A DNA stretch of 64,000 bases from Tritrichomonas musculus (GCA_039105265.1 JAPFFF010000007.1:5766001-5830000), one strand, 5' to 3'; shown: positions 24,725 through 35,916, numbered from the stretch's first letter. Translations and numbers: made by a program. The notes: generated by a model from the sequence alone, not told the origin.

Positions 24725-27019
24725 TTATTCATTATTCATTCTTTGATGTAATGGTTTAAGATTAACAGCAAAATCAGCATATTTATTTTTGTTCTGCAAT
24801 TTACTTTCTTTGAGTTGTGCTTTGAATGCTGTGTATCCACAATTTGGATATATATCTCTTTCTATTGCTGCGGTGATTCGTTTAATGAAATTATCTTTAA
24901 CGTTCTTAATATCTTCTGGCGTTGCTTCTTTAATTCCTTCTGCATTTCGTTTCAACCTGTTATATCCTTCTTGCTTACTTACATCAACATTGAAACCAAC
25001 ACCAAAGACAACATAATCAATGTAATGCATTAATTCAGTAAATTGTTTACCCCAATTACTTGGTTCAGCCTTTAATTCTCCTGATGTGATATCAATAGCT
25101 TTATCAATAATCTTCTCAACATATGATTGAACATTCTTTCCTAATACTGAAACATATTCTTTATTGTTCTGTTGTTTCCAATATGTCCATTGTTCATATG
25201 TTAATATCTTTCCATTGAACTTATTGTCTTGAATGATTTCTTTGAAAGGAGCATCAAAGAGATAAGCAAATAACATATTTGATACAGCAAGGTAATTGAT
25301 GAGTTTCTTCAAAGGAGATAATACAAAGAATTGTTCGTCATTCCAATACACTTTCCAGACTTTAGAAAAGATTGATGACCAATAAGAACTTGGTGTAATA
25401 CGTTTGCTGACTCTTGCTTTTCCCAGACCCATAGGACCGTAATAATTTTCTAGCTCTTGCATTTCTTTTCCCTTTGTTAATTTGTATTGACCAGCATCCC
25501 AATCAATTTTCTTGATATCTTTATCAAATAATGATTGAATCCATTTATTGAACGGCATTTCTTTTCTTTCTTGTTTTGTTTTAATAACAGATTTCCAAAC
25601 TTTCTTGTAAGGAGAAGCAAATACAAGCTTGTATCCGTTAATGATTGAAGGATTACCGTTCCTATCAATTAAAACAACATCATCAACTTTATCACCGTTC
25701 AAGTCTGTTATTGAGTTTCCTAACGGGTCTTTGGCATTTTCTGGTAATAAACGATATCTTGGTTTACCGTCTTTATCAACTGAATTCTTACAGTATTCAA
25801 TAGCTGTATCACGACAAGCTGCATTCGGAATGTATTTGATTCTGAAGTTTCCGTTAATAATCATATCAATAAATTTATCTCTGTAATAGGATATATTACC
25901 ACCAACCCGAGGTATTTCAAGCTTGTCAAATGAATCCTTTAATGTTGAGTTAACAAGAGGCATATCTTTTTTATCACGACGTCCGCGAGTATTCTTTGAG
26001 GGTTGCTTTGCATTTCTTATTAATTCATCAAGTATTTCATCATCTGCTTTGTTATCTTCTGCATATCCTTTGTATTTCCTTGCAAAAGGTGATTTAATTT
26101 CTTGTGCTTCTTCTTCATTATCTTCATATCTGTATGGTTGTTTTGCAGGTGTTCTTGCATATCTGTATGCTTCGGTTGCTGCTTCATTATCATCTTGCCA
26201 ATCATCTAATTCATCATCATATAATGATTGAAGAGGTCCGTTATTATTGTTGTTGTCGTCTGCCATTTTATTAGTTGAAAAATTATTTTTATTGTGTTCC
26301 TTTGATGGTTCAATAAAAGAATCAGATAAATCATCGTTTTTCAATATTAATGACTCAGAATCTGATTCGCTTAATGTTATATTAAGTAATGAATCTTCAC
26401 TGTCTTTAGGCAATTGTATTGTCGAGTCATTTTCATCAGAATCACTCGGAGTTATGCGTTTTCTTCTTGGTGTTCTTCGTTTATTAGTATCAAGTGTTGG
26501 TTCATGTATGCTTGTTCTCTTTCTTCTTCCTTTGTTGGTTTGTGGTGTTTGACTCTTTCTCGGTGGTTTGATGGGTGATGAACGAAAACCATCAGAGCTA
26601 TAATTCAAATCATCGTTGACAACAATATTGAAGTAATTGATAATTGTATCAAGACTTTTTTTATCTGTTGTGTACTCTTTTAAACTAAGGAATCGATTGC
26701 CTTTACTTTTAATACCTGCATTGATTTTGTTCATCAATGAAACAAATCGACGAAACTTGACTTTCATTTCACGAATCTTTCCCACACTTCTTCCTGTATA
26801 TTCATTGTTTTGTATTTGATACAACAAATTAATTAAATCATTGGGGTGTTCTAGTTTGTATGTACTGAGAAACGTGTTCTTAAAATAATCTATCGGGTCC
26901 TCTAGTTCTTCATCATCATCAGGTTTAGATACCTCACTATCAAATATAGTTTCATCATCAATATTACTTAAATCTAATTCAAAGCTATCAGATGAATTAT
27001 TTTTATCTTGTTTTGACAT
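24725..27019 (-). CDS. Large conserved element protein, 764 aa (A2)
   Basis: Homologue of the 672-aa B protein. The N-terminal ~360 residues are low complexity (acidic Asp/Ser runs, a basic RRKRTSIHEP/RRTPRRKRITPSDSD region). The conserved core follows: IEYCKNSVDKDGKPRYRLLP, ITDLNGDKVDDVVLIDRNGN (EF-hand-like loop) and INGYKLVFASPYKKVWKSV. The remainder is helical. Function unknown; conservation across two distant families marks it as a core Polinton gene of this host lineage. It is divergent from the fibre gene, with only 22 bp between start codons. Confidence 0.6.
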   Translation of the reverse strand: MSKQDKNNSSDSFELDLSNIDDETIFDSEVSKPDDDEELEDPIDYFKNTFLSTYKLEHPNDLINLLYQIQNNEYTGRSVGKIREMKVKFRRFVSLMNKINAGIKSKGNRFLSLKEYTTDKKSLDTIINYFNIVVNDDLNYSSDGFRSSPIKPPRKSQTPQTNKGRRKRTSIHEPTLDTNKRRTPRRKRITPSDSDENDSTIQLPKDSEDSLLNITLSESDSESLILKNDDLSDSFIEPSKEHNKNNFSTNKMADDNNNNNGPLQSLYDDELDDWQDDNEAATEAYRYARTPAKQPYRYEDNEEEAQEIKSPFARKYKGYAEDNKADDEILDELIRNAKQPSKNTRGRRDKKDMPLVNSTLKDSFDKLEIPRVGGNISYYRDKFIDMIINGNFRIKYIPNAACRDTAIEYCKNSVDKDGKPRYRLLPENAKDPLGNSITDLNGDKVDDVVLIDRNGNPSIINGYKLVFASPYKKVWKSVIKTKQERKEMPFNKWIQSLFDKDIKKIDWDAGQYKLTKGKEMQELENYYGPMGLGKARVSKRITPSSYWSSIFSKVWKVYWNDEQFFVLSPLKKLINYLAVSNMLFAYLFDAPFKEIIQDNKFNGKILTYEQWTYWKQQNNKEYVSVLGKNVQSYVEKIIDKAIDITSGELKAEPSNWGKQFTELMHYIDYVVFGVGFNVDVSKQEGYNRLKRNAEGIKEATPEDIKNVKDNFIKRITAAIERDIYPNCGYTAFKAQLKESKLQNKNKYADFAVNLKPLHQRMNNE

Positions 27020-27041
27020 TGTTTAGTTTCTAATAAATTGA

Positions 27042-30000
27042 ATGTTTACGATTGAGCAGAGCGGACACATAACAAAAACAAATACTATTGACGGATTGAT
27101 TAACGAATACATTAAAAGATATGTCGATAATTATGTTATCAAAGGCGATTCATCGAACGGAAACGTAGGGATTCCAAACGGAAATGGAATCACTGAGGAA
27201 CAATTGAATGAAGCTGTTAACGGATTGCGTGATTATGTTATCAACAATTATGCTTTATCAACTGATATACCTGAACCTGTTGATTTAACGAATTATGCAC
27301 TGAAGAGTGAAATACCAGAAGTACTCAAAAATAGTGAGTTGCAATTGAACATAAAAGAACTATTACCGGAAGAAATGTTTCAGAAATTGATGGCTGAAGA
27401 TGATAAACCATTATCAGCTAAAGCATCAATGTGTTTAACAAGTATAGCGGCTAATGAAGGTTTTCAATCAGCTTTGGATGTTTGTGCCGAACGATATGTT
27501 CCAAAAGATGATTTGAAGAATTACATCACGAGAGATAATTTGACTGTATCAACTGAATACTCAATTGAAACTAAGACATATATGTTTCCTAATATAGGTC
27601 CAGTACCAGAAGAATATGAAGAAAACGGAATGGATACATCTCACGTTTTACCGTTCAAAGAAGGAACACATTTGGTTGGTTATAAATTAGACAATAGTAG
27701 TAATATATTCCATTTTGATATCAGATTCAAGACAAATGAATTATATACTGATGATGAATATAACGTTAAACAACATGAAGCTGAAGGATTTGAAAGTGAA
27801 GGTGAGTATTTTGAATTAGTGTGGGATGAAGTTAGTGGAGCAATTTATGATAGATATCAATACCTTCCAATAACAATAACATTAGCAGAAACAGAAGAAA
27901 GATTAGCATTGAAGAGTGATATACCTGAACCAATTGATTTGACACCGTATTATACTAGTGCACAAGCTGATGAGAAGTTCGTCGATGAGGATGAATTGGC
28001 TTATGAATTGGATAAGTATGAAACGAAAACAGTTGCAGAAGGAAAATATGCAATGAAGAGTGAAATCCCAGAAATTATTGAGGGTCAAACAACAATTCAA
28101 TTCGAAATCGTCAATAATACAATTCCTGATTTGGATTACAACACATATCATGAACTGATTGAGCAATACGGGTTGGATATTGTTTCATCAAACAGTTTTT
28201 ATACGGGTCATTATGTTCATGTAGACTATTCGTACAATGACGATGATGACGAACAACCCTCTCAGATAATGCGTATCGAAGGAAGTGATTCAAGTATTTG
28301 GTTTTTGTATGACAGCCATGAATTAATCAATCCAGGAACTGGCGATACACCAGAAGTTTTATCGTGTTCAATTACCAAAACTATCGAACCAACAGACAGA
28401 AACGCTTATTCAGCTAGATATGTGTCGAATACTTATGCATTGAAGACGGATATACCAGAACCAGTTGACTTGACACCGTATTATACTAGTGCACAAGCTG
28501 ATGAGAAGTTTGTTGATGAAGATGAATTAGCTTATGAATTAGATAAATATGCATTGAAAACAGATATACCAACAATTCCAACTGATTTGGTTAATGAATC
28601 TGCATTGAATACTGCATTATACGGAACTGAATTGAATATTGAATATCCGAATCCCGTTCGTGATTATATATTTGTAAAACCATACTTACCAGAAACCGAT
28701 ATACATGTGATATTTGATGTTAATTGGGGTTCTAACAAGGATTACATTAACAATATTCAGCATTTTGATTTGATATTCAAGCCTTATGAAAAATATATGA
28801 GAGGATATAGAATGATGTTAGATAATGGATTATCTATTGTATGGTATGACCGTGGTGAATTTATGTTGTGTAATTCAAGTGGCAATACTCAATGGTTAAT
28901 CAACGTCATTAAAGCACAAATCGAATCACCATTTATTAAAACTGCAAATGTTGTTGATGAAAATCCAGAACAAATCACAATTCAATGTACACAGAATGAA
29001 AGTGGTTGTGTAGTTCCTGATGATGATATAAGAAGAGTATTCACAACCAAAAATATTATCGTCAAATTCAAACGAAATGCTGATGATGCATCATATGAAG
29101 AAGTTGAATACGAATACAGTTTATATAAAAGTTTGAATATGATTTACAAATCAACAAGCAATGAATTAATAAATATTAATTATAATACCCATATTGTTTC
29201 ATTGAGAGCTGAGGATGATACACTAACCAATATTTATGATGCATCTATCACATTAATCAGCATCCGACCTGTGAATGATGATATGATTACTTCGGTGAAA
29301 TATGTGAATGATAACTTTGCACTGAAGTCAAACGTCATAACAGAAGAACAACTAATAAAAAAATGTGCTATTGATTGCGGACCGATTACAGAGGGCGGTG
29401 AAATATCAATTCATTATCTAAAACTTGAAGATAAGGTAATTAAACTGGAATACATAGTAGGTGATTATGCGCTATGTTTGGAAATAAGAATATTATTCTA
29501 TGATACAACTGGAAATCCTCATAACATTGTTCTTGTATTACATCAAAGAACTGTGTATTTCGACAATTTCAAATTCCCATTCTATTATGAAGACACTGTT
29601 GATATAACATCAGGAAGACCCCTGACATATAATTTCCCAATAGGCGGATATTCTTGGACAACTACTCAGGAATTATTAGATGCTAAACAAATATATTCAA
29701 GATGCATCATGTCCCGAGGTTATTTAGCAAAATATAAGGCTGCTATTTACGGTGCACAATCAAACACAACAATCACACATTACTCGCCGATTGAATCATC
29801 AATGAACTCTGTTAGTGATTTCGTTGTTGGTTCTCCTGTGTATATGACAGGTAAGGTTTACAAACATGTTGGTGATGAATGGAAACCATCAACAGCAGAT
29901 GATACAACTGATTGTATTTGTAGTGTCAAAACATCAGGAACATGGAAGGAGTATGTCGGTATATGTGTGAGAATCGATGACAAAAATAAATGTATCACAT

Positions 30001-30203
30001 TTAGTTCACATGGTGATTATATGGTTCGCGTTAATGATTCATCATGTTATTCAATCGGTGATGAGGTGTTTATCGATAATGAAGACAATAAGCTGAAAGT
30101 TCTTTCAGGAGAGACAGCAATAACATCAAAAATAAAACGTATGACTGTTGGAATCATTACAAGTATCATTGATGAAAGAACATTAGCTGTATTCAAAGAG
30201 TAA
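27042..30203 (+). CDS. Tail-fibre-like virion protein, 1053 aa (A2)
   Basis: The protein is built from spacer domains separated by short stalk repeats of the type YALKxDIPEPVDLTxYY. A ~38-residue cassette including TPYYTSAQADEKFVDEDELA occurs twice (27,903-28,020 and 28,439-28,556), with a shorter relative near 27,250-27,320. Phage tail fibres use very similar YxxKxExD repeats. A C-terminal ~120-residue module (SPVYMTGKVYKHVGDEWKPS...) could be the receptor-binding or trimerisation tip. It is the best candidate for host attachment. The N-terminus (MFTIEQSGHITKTNTIDGLI) would anchor to the capsid. Confidence 0.6.
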   Translation: MFTIEQSGHITKTNTIDGLINEYIKRYVDNYVIKGDSSNGNVGIPNGNGITEEQLNEAVNGLRDYVINNYALSTDIPEPVDLTNYALKSEIPEVLKNSELQLNIKELLPEEMFQKLMAEDDKPLSAKASMCLTSIAANEGFQSALDVCAERYVPKDDLKNYITRDNLTVSTEYSIETKTYMFPNIGPVPEEYEENGMDTSHVLPFKEGTHLVGYKLDNSSNIFHFDIRFKTNELYTDDEYNVKQHEAEGFESEGEYFELVWDEVSGAIYDRYQYLPITITLAETEERLALKSDIPEPIDLTPYYTSAQADEKFVDEDELAYELDKYETKTVAEGKYAMKSEIPEIIEGQTTIQFEIVNNTIPDLDYNTYHELIEQYGLDIVSSNSFYTGHYVHVDYSYNDDDDEQPSQIMRIEGSDSSIWFLYDSHELINPGTGDTPEVLSCSITKTIEPTDRNAYSARYVSNTYALKTDIPEPVDLTPYYTSAQADEKFVDEDELAYELDKYALKTDIPTIPTDLVNESALNTALYGTELNIEYPNPVRDYIFVKPYLPETDIHVIFDVNWGSNKDYINNIQHFDLIFKPYEKYMRGYRMMLDNGLSIVWYDRGEFMLCNSSGNTQWLINVIKAQIESPFIKTANVVDENPEQITIQCTQNESGCVVPDDDIRRVFTTKNIIVKFKRNADDASYEEVEYEYSLYKSLNMIYKSTSNELININYNTHIVSLRAEDDTLTNIYDASITLISIRPVNDDMITSVKYVNDNFALKSNVITEEQLIKKCAIDCGPITEGGEISIHYLKLEDKVIKLEYIVGDYALCLEIRILFYDTTGNPHNIVLVLHQRTVYFDNFKFPFYYEDTVDITSGRPLTYNFPIGGYSWTTTQELLDAKQIYSRCIMSRGYLAKYKAAIYGAQSNTTITHYSPIESSMNSVSDFVVGSPVYMTGKVYKHVGDEWKPSTADDTTDCICSVKTSGTWKEYVGICVRIDDKNKCITFSSHGDYMVRVNDSSCYSIGDEVFIDNEDNKLKVLSGETAITSKIKRMTVGIITSIIDERTLAVFKE

Positions 30204-30209
30204 ATCAAA

Positions 30210-30848
30210 TCAAATCAAATCATGTTGATGTTTGAATCTATTAATATATACGCTAACTTTTTGATTATTTATATCGTTCATTGAAATAAATTCATTGCCT
30301 GATTTATTTGTATTGATATGAAGAATTTTATAAATATTATCAGTAATCTTTGCATAAAAAATGTCTTCATTATTAGTATCATCATGGTAATAATAATACG
30401 TGTTTTCTTCAAATTCTTTCCTTTCTGTCTTTGTTTCATAGAAATCAATAACAATTGCATCATCAGGTATGTCATCAATGAATTCATATTGAATACCTTT
30501 ATAATTTGATTTATTTTTATTATTCTCTGAACTTGATACAAATCGTAAATTATCAAGATGATAATCAGTTTTGATTCTATTCTTATGGTCGACTTGTGGT
30601 AGATTATTAGGGTTTTCAATAAATTGCTTTGCTACAAGAATATGTTTATAATATATTTTGTTATTTAGGTTTACACACGGATAAACATTTTGTCTGTATT
30701 CACCTTCAGCTATTATTTTTCCTGTTTTCTTATTCTTGATGTTATAAGGGAAAGTTGTTTGAATTTCATAATCACTTTCAAAACCTTTCAAAGGTTCAAA
30801 TTCAGCTTCAGCATTTTCAATTTGTGTTTGTTCAGTTGGTTGACTCAT
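30210..30848 (-). CDS. HNH homing-endonuclease-like protein (A2 copy)
   Basis: 212 aa, identical in protein sequence to the A1 copy. A NUMOD4-like N-terminal region is followed by an HNH core with QVDHKNRIKTDYHLDNLRFV near residues 85-104 and SSENNKNKSNYKG. Such genes are usually mobile passengers that cut cognate sites lacking them. It sits between the fibre and polymerase genes. TTTATTTTTG (complement of 30,855-30,864) lies upstream of the start. It could alternatively be a domesticated regulator, but identity between otherwise diverged copies favours recent conversion. Confidence 0.8.
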   Translation of the reverse strand: MSQPTEQTQIENAEAEFEPLKGFESDYEIQTTFPYNIKNKKTGKIIAEGEYRQNVYPCVNLNNKIYYKHILVAKQFIENPNNLPQVDHKNRIKTDYHLDNLRFVSSSENNKNKSNYKGIQYEFIDDIPDDAIVIDFYETKTERKEFEENTYYYYHDDTNNEDIFYAKITDNIYKILHINTNKSGNEFISMNDINNQKVSVYINRFKHQHDLI

Positions 30849-30902
30849 TTATAACAAAAATAAAAAATTGATTTTTTAAAATAAAATCATTAAATTAATT
30901 GT

Positions 30903-33900
30903 TTAATGATTCTCAATGAAATAATCCTTTGCAGTGAAACCATTGACATAAGGACAACAACAATGATTCGATAAAACCAACATTTTTGAATGTGCTGCTG
31001 TTAAAGCATTTTTGATAACAGTTATTTTACTCATCAGTTGTGAATTCATTTGAAGGTTTATATTTTTACCTTTCATTATTGATTGCTTATCAATGACATT
31101 TTTGTAATCACTTGATTTGATGTTGTTCTTCTTCAATGATATACCTTTGAGCTTTAATGAAATTGTTTTGTCATCACTCCAAATCGTATAACACTTAGCG
31201 CACAAAGCAATTTGATTTGCTCCGAACTTTTCTACACAACAACCGAGAATCTTTTTCTCATCATATACATCATTGATTGCAGGGTTTGGCATGAAGCTAT
31301 AAATGTGTTTATCATAAAATGTTTTGTCTTTGATGACGTAATCAAACAACTGGTCAATCGGTTTATTCATATCACCAGCGATAGACATGTAAAGGCTATC
31401 TGTATCAACCGAGTTGAAATGAACCTTATTCATGTCAATGCATTTGTATAGAAAGTCATAAAGGAAAGTCAAATACCAGTATTTCGCATTGTCTAATGTC
31501 CAAAATGATTCCTGAAGACATGTATTACATTTGAATGAATGAGGTTGTGATTGTATCAAATAACAATCATTTGACAATTTACATCCATTGCGATAAGTAT
31601 CGGATGCAATCAATTGAAAGGCTTTATTTTTATCAACAATTCTGACTTTGTTGAAGTTCTCTGAATTCATACCGTCATATCCGTAAGATCCGTTCATGCT
31701 AATCTTGTAAAACTTTTCATTTCCGTGTGCCTTTCCTGACAATATATCCTGACGCTTCTTCATAAACTCACAAACAAATTGATTGAATCCGTCATGAGCT
31801 TCATATAAACTTAAGCTCTTAATGTCATCAACAATAAGTCCGTGGTCAATTAAAAACCATAAATAATAGTTCGAGAACGTCATAAATGTACCGCATGTAT
31901 CAAGCAACATTGTCAGCTTTCTTGTTTCTTTATCGGCTGAATTCAGTTTATTGTCTTTCATGTATTTGTACATATAACTTCCAATCGTTTGTTCATCATT
32001 CATTATATTGATATTTCTAAACACAGGGGGAAAGTTAATCAAATCATTGATTTTATTCTTTGGACATCTCAATTTGACTTCAGCTTTGAATATAAACTCA
32101 GGGTTTGCATCAAATCGCTTCTTTGATTGAATGATATTCATTGCAGAATTAAATACCTTTTCATTCTTGTTTCCATCTTCATCATAAACATCAAATCGTT
32201 TTATAAATGAACCAGGCATGTACATGATTCCTCCGTGATAAGGATTGAATGAATGTTTTACTGAACTGAATGATGAGGGATACAATGAATTGAAATCAAT
32301 ACCAGCAACGTGTGAAACTATGTTTGAAGTGTCATAGCTAATGATTCTGTCATTAACGGCATCATATTTGAGTTTATTGATTAATGTTTGACCTCTAATG
32401 TTCACTCGATGAAGTACATTTGATAATCCTCCCGTTATGTTCTCTCTCAAATTGTAGTATTCTTTTTCATCAGTTATGAGTGTTGGCAGGTGATGGAGCT
32501 TGCAGAATTTCTTCAATTGTATTTTGGTTCTTGTTATCTTGTCATCATCACGTTGTCTCAAACGATTACATTCAGCACAAGCAAGTAAACAGTTATCAAT
32601 CTGATGTCCTTTGTTGTTATCTATTCTGTCAAGTGTCGGTTTGTTGTTGTAAGTAAAGTGTTCACCACATAAATGACATTTACCTGTTTCATTTGATTCA
32701 TACAATTTCATGAATGCATCAAAATCTTTTTCACTAACACATTTTGATATATCACGTTGATTTTGATTTGATTGAAGCGATGAATCGCCTTTTTGCGAGC
32801 AAAAATTATGTTTCATGTCTTGCTTTCGATAGTTATCACATTTATTTAACCACCATTTCATTGATGGTTTGAATGTATTCATCTTGTTTATGGTTTCATA
32901 GTCATTCTTCGGGTTGAAATCTTTGTAAGCAAGAGCATATTTGATACATGATGCGTTCTTTGACAATGAAAGATTACTAATCAAATCAACTTTATATTCA
33001 GCATTCATTTGAATAAGGTTGTCAATAGGATTAATCATCATTTCAACATCATTGTCATTGTATGATAACAAGTAATCCCAACGTGTTGCAAACCTCTTTG
33101 AATCAATCAAATACTCTTCATAATCAGCTTTTGTTAATGGATTCTTTTGATTGAGATAACTGTAGAAGTCTTCATATTTGAATGGTTCATTCTTTGATAA
33201 CACTTCATTATAATTCTCACTGTTGATTGCTTCATAAGGAAAGACACCTTTCGAACTGTTAGTGATACCACCAAAATCAATTCCAAACTGTTTGAGCGTT
33301 CCTCCAGCAACAAATGCTTGTGCGTCAATGAATCGTAATCGAATAGGATACTTTGATGATTTCAATATGAATTGTTTCAGTGATGTAGCTGTTCCAATCA
33401 TTCCGCTATCGATAGACCAATGATTTTTGATCAGTTGCTCTTTAAATAAGTTTGAATCAAATCGTGATGAATTAAAACCGAACACTGTTATTGTTTTCAA
33501 TGATGTATCTATTTTATTGAGTTCTTCTTCCGATTTATCTTTAATAAAGCTCTTCAAATGATTCAATTTATCAACATACACATCACATCCAACAACGAAC
33601 AACCAGTCAATCCATTTGGCAATGAATTCATTTGTTCGTATATCAAAGTTCTTTGTTATCAAACCTTTATCAAGTTTCACACATGATGAAACACTCAAAG
33701 GAATCAATCGAGAATTGATAACTGATTTATCACTGACTTTCTTTTCAATCTTTTGTTCCATTGTTTCAAAATCATAAGTGATATAATGAATTGTTGGCTT
33801 CCATTCAAGTTCATATGAAAGACAATACAAATAAACAGGATTGTTTAAAATGTGTGGACAATATGGTAAAGCTTCTCGTGAAGGAATGAAATCCTTTTTG

Positions 33901-35471
33901 AATTTACCATCACATTTATCTACATGTCTGTTGAATCTGTCAATATTGTGATTTCCTTTGTGAATGTATGAACCACAATGAGGACAAATATGAATATTTG
34001 TTAATGCTTCAGCATTGATGATGTACATGATGTGAAGTATCTTATCCTTTGAATACAAGAGAGCTGAAAACGTTTTGTTTGATTCGTCTATGTTATGCCA
34101 TTGGTCTTGAATATCATAAATATGTTTCTCTTTGTCATATTCATAGATGTTGACATTGATGTTATGATTCTTCGCTGATTCTTTCATTTCTTCAATCGTG
34201 ATACCTTTGAACGAGTTGATGATTTGATTTGCTTCTTTTGTAGGTTTAGTTGAATAAGTTATTCCGTGGTCTTCACATAATATTTTCTTTGCTGCTTTGG
34301 TTCTGTTAGCTGTATTATATTTTGTTTTCTTTTCATCTTTGTTTTGATTTGTTAGTTCAGGAAACAAACAACAAGCAAGAAATCGATACCAACACAAATA
34401 ATCATCAACATTATCAATAATGATATATTTATTTTTGCCAAACAATTCTGAAACCTCATCAATCTTTCCTGTTATCTTAACGACTCGTGAAATTGTAAAC
34501 GAAACAGACCAAACAATACACAATTTGATGTTTGAAGCAGTGGTTTCATATTCATGAATCTTTGATTCAATATACAGTTTAACTTTATCAATATCTTTAT
34601 TCTCTCTAACAATTATCGGAATTGATGATTTATAGTTTTTCCATTTGATTTCACTTGATTCATATGTATATCTTTCGTTTTCATTCTTGGGCGGTATCTC
34701 AAATATGCCTGTCAATTGAAAATATATTTTGAACGGTTTCACTTCTTGTTTAAATACTGTTTCAGTCAAATATTCATTGATGTCTTCAATTGATGATACA
34801 CCGTTTTTGTAATATATTTTTATTGGTTCTTTGCTGTCTTCATCTAATCGTTCAACCTTTTCACTATCGTTTGGGAACTGGTCAATAAAATGACTGCATG
34901 CTTCAACTGCTTCATCAAAGTTCTCAGGTTCATTGATTATGAAATATGTATCATGTTTTGAATGAACACCTTTATAGCCAAACTTTTTGAGATATTCAAT
35001 TAATTCAGCATTTTCATTGTTAAATCGAATGTCTTCATATCGTTGTGGCTGTTTGTTTGTCTTTGGTGGTAATGGTCTCAATAATATATTTTCAGATTTA
35101 ATTAATTGAAGGGCTTTGTTGAGTGCATCATGAGCTATTTTAATATTGTCCTCGATTTGTTTTTGTTCATCATCTTGTTCTTCTTCTTCAAATTGTTCCT
35201 CTTCCTCCTCTTCTTCTTGTTCTTCTGCTTCTTTCTTCATTCTATTGACGAAATCTAATATTGATATGTCATCTATTCTATTACCTTCATGTTCTCTAAA
35301 ACCGTATGAATTCAGATAGTTTTCTAAGATTGATTTGAAGTGTTTAACATCATAATCACTAGGTTTAGATGTTGATAAGCGAGGTTTTAATTGAAGTTCA
35401 TTATTGATATACCTGATTTGTTCAATAACAAATGATTTGGTATCTTTTTGATAGTAATAACGAGAACTCAT
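30903..35471 (-). CDS. Polinton family B DNA polymerase with embedded HNH-like module (A2)
   Basis: 1522 aa, collinear with A1, with all three exonuclease motifs (YDFETMEQ, GFNSSRFDSNLF, YNDNDVEMM) and polymerase motifs (DFNSLYPSSF, KISMNGSYGYD, VDTDSLYMS). The N-terminal region, including the acidic run and a variable loop near residue 395 (PELTNQNKDEKKTKYNTANR), is the most different from A1. The HNH/zinc-ribbon-like insert CHLCGEHF...LDRIDNNKGH...CAECN lies between Exo III and motif A, in DNA identical to A1. It replicates the element by a protein-primed mechanism (family knowledge). Confidence 0.95.
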   Translation of the reverse strand: MSSRYYYQKDTKSFVIEQIRYINNELQLKPRLSTSKPSDYDVKHFKSILENYLNSYGFREHEGNRIDDISILDFVNRMKKEAEEQEEEEEEEQFEEEEQDDEQKQIEDNIKIAHDALNKALQLIKSENILLRPLPPKTNKQPQRYEDIRFNNENAELIEYLKKFGYKGVHSKHDTYFIINEPENFDEAVEACSHFIDQFPNDSEKVERLDEDSKEPIKIYYKNGVSSIEDINEYLTETVFKQEVKPFKIYFQLTGIFEIPPKNENERYTYESSEIKWKNYKSSIPIIVRENKDIDKVKLYIESKIHEYETTASNIKLCIVWSVSFTISRVVKITGKIDEVSELFGKNKYIIIDNVDDYLCWYRFLACCLFPELTNQNKDEKKTKYNTANRTKAAKKILCEDHGITYSTKPTKEANQIINSFKGITIEEMKESAKNHNINVNIYEYDKEKHIYDIQDQWHNIDESNKTFSALLYSKDKILHIMYIINAEALTNIHICPHCGSYIHKGNHNIDRFNRHVDKCDGKFKKDFIPSREALPYCPHILNNPVYLYCLSYELEWKPTIHYITYDFETMEQKIEKKVSDKSVINSRLIPLSVSSCVKLDKGLITKNFDIRTNEFIAKWIDWLFVVGCDVYVDKLNHLKSFIKDKSEEELNKIDTSLKTITVFGFNSSRFDSNLFKEQLIKNHWSIDSGMIGTATSLKQFILKSSKYPIRLRFIDAQAFVAGGTLKQFGIDFGGITNSSKGVFPYEAINSENYNEVLSKNEPFKYEDFYSYLNQKNPLTKADYEEYLIDSKRFATRWDYLLSYNDNDVEMMINPIDNLIQMNAEYKVDLISNLSLSKNASCIKYALAYKDFNPKNDYETINKMNTFKPSMKWWLNKCDNYRKQDMKHNFCSQKGDSSLQSNQNQRDISKCVSEKDFDAFMKLYESNETGKCHLCGEHFTYNNKPTLDRIDNNKGHQIDNCLLACAECNRLRQRDDDKITRTKIQLKKFCKLHHLPTLITDEKEYYNLRENITGGLSNVLHRVNIRGQTLINKLKYDAVNDRIISYDTSNIVSHVAGIDFNSLYPSSFSSVKHSFNPYHGGIMYMPGSFIKRFDVYDEDGNKNEKVFNSAMNIIQSKKRFDANPEFIFKAEVKLRCPKNKINDLINFPPVFRNINIMNDEQTIGSYMYKYMKDNKLNSADKETRKLTMLLDTCGTFMTFSNYYLWFLIDHGLIVDDIKSLSLYEAHDGFNQFVCEFMKKRQDILSGKAHGNEKFYKISMNGSYGYDGMNSENFNKVRIVDKNKAFQLIASDTYRNGCKLSNDCYLIQSQPHSFKCNTCLQESFWTLDNAKYWYLTFLYDFLYKCIDMNKVHFNSVDTDSLYMSIAGDMNKPIDQLFDYVIKDKTFYDKHIYSFMPNPAINDVYDEKKILGCCVEKFGANQIALCAKCYTIWSDDKTISLKLKGISLKKNNIKSSDYKNVIDKQSIMKGKNINLQMNSQLMSKITVIKNALTAAHSKMLVLSNHCCCPYVNGFTAKDYFIENH

Positions 35472-35565
35472 TTATGATATAATTAAAAAATCAAATTATT
35501 TGAATTTTGAAAAAATGTTAAATCAAAAAATAAAAAAATAATTAGAGTTTTTTTATTTCATTGAA

Positions 35566-35916
35566 ATGACAGAATTAAGAGAAATAATAAAACACATTGA
35601 AGAAATACATAAATTACTTTTGATATTAGAATCAAAACAAGAAGTAAGTGAAGAAGAAGAAACAAATGAAGAAACAAATACAGAAGCAAACCATAAAAGA
35701 ACGCGTTCAATATTCAATTCATCAAAGTTCTTGAACAAGGATGAACGTGAAAAAGCTTTAGAATTCCTTGATGATAAAGTAATGAATGATATAAATAAGT
35801 TGCCAGCACACAAAAGGTGTTCATATACACAAAACTTATTGAAAGACAAATTGAAGTTAAATGTATCATCATATATGATTAATAGATTGTTGGCATTTAA
35901 GAACAACAAAGAATAA
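35566..35916 (+). CDS. Small conserved element protein, 116 aa (A2)
   Basis: Homologue of the A1 gene at 7363-7713, with about ten scattered amino-acid changes and no length change. It has an N-terminal helix (ELREIIKHIEEIHKLLLILE), a Glu/Thr-rich linker and a basic C-terminal domain (NKDEREKALEFLDDKVMNDI). Function unknown. TTTTTTTATTTCATTGAA lies directly upstream, and the divergent polymerase gene shares the gap. Confidence 0.65.
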   Translation: MTELREIIKHIEEIHKLLLILESKQEVSEEEETNEETNTEANHKRTRSIFNSSKFLNKDEREKALEFLDDKVMNDINKLPAHKRCSYTQNLLKDKLKLNVSSYMINRLLAFKNNKE

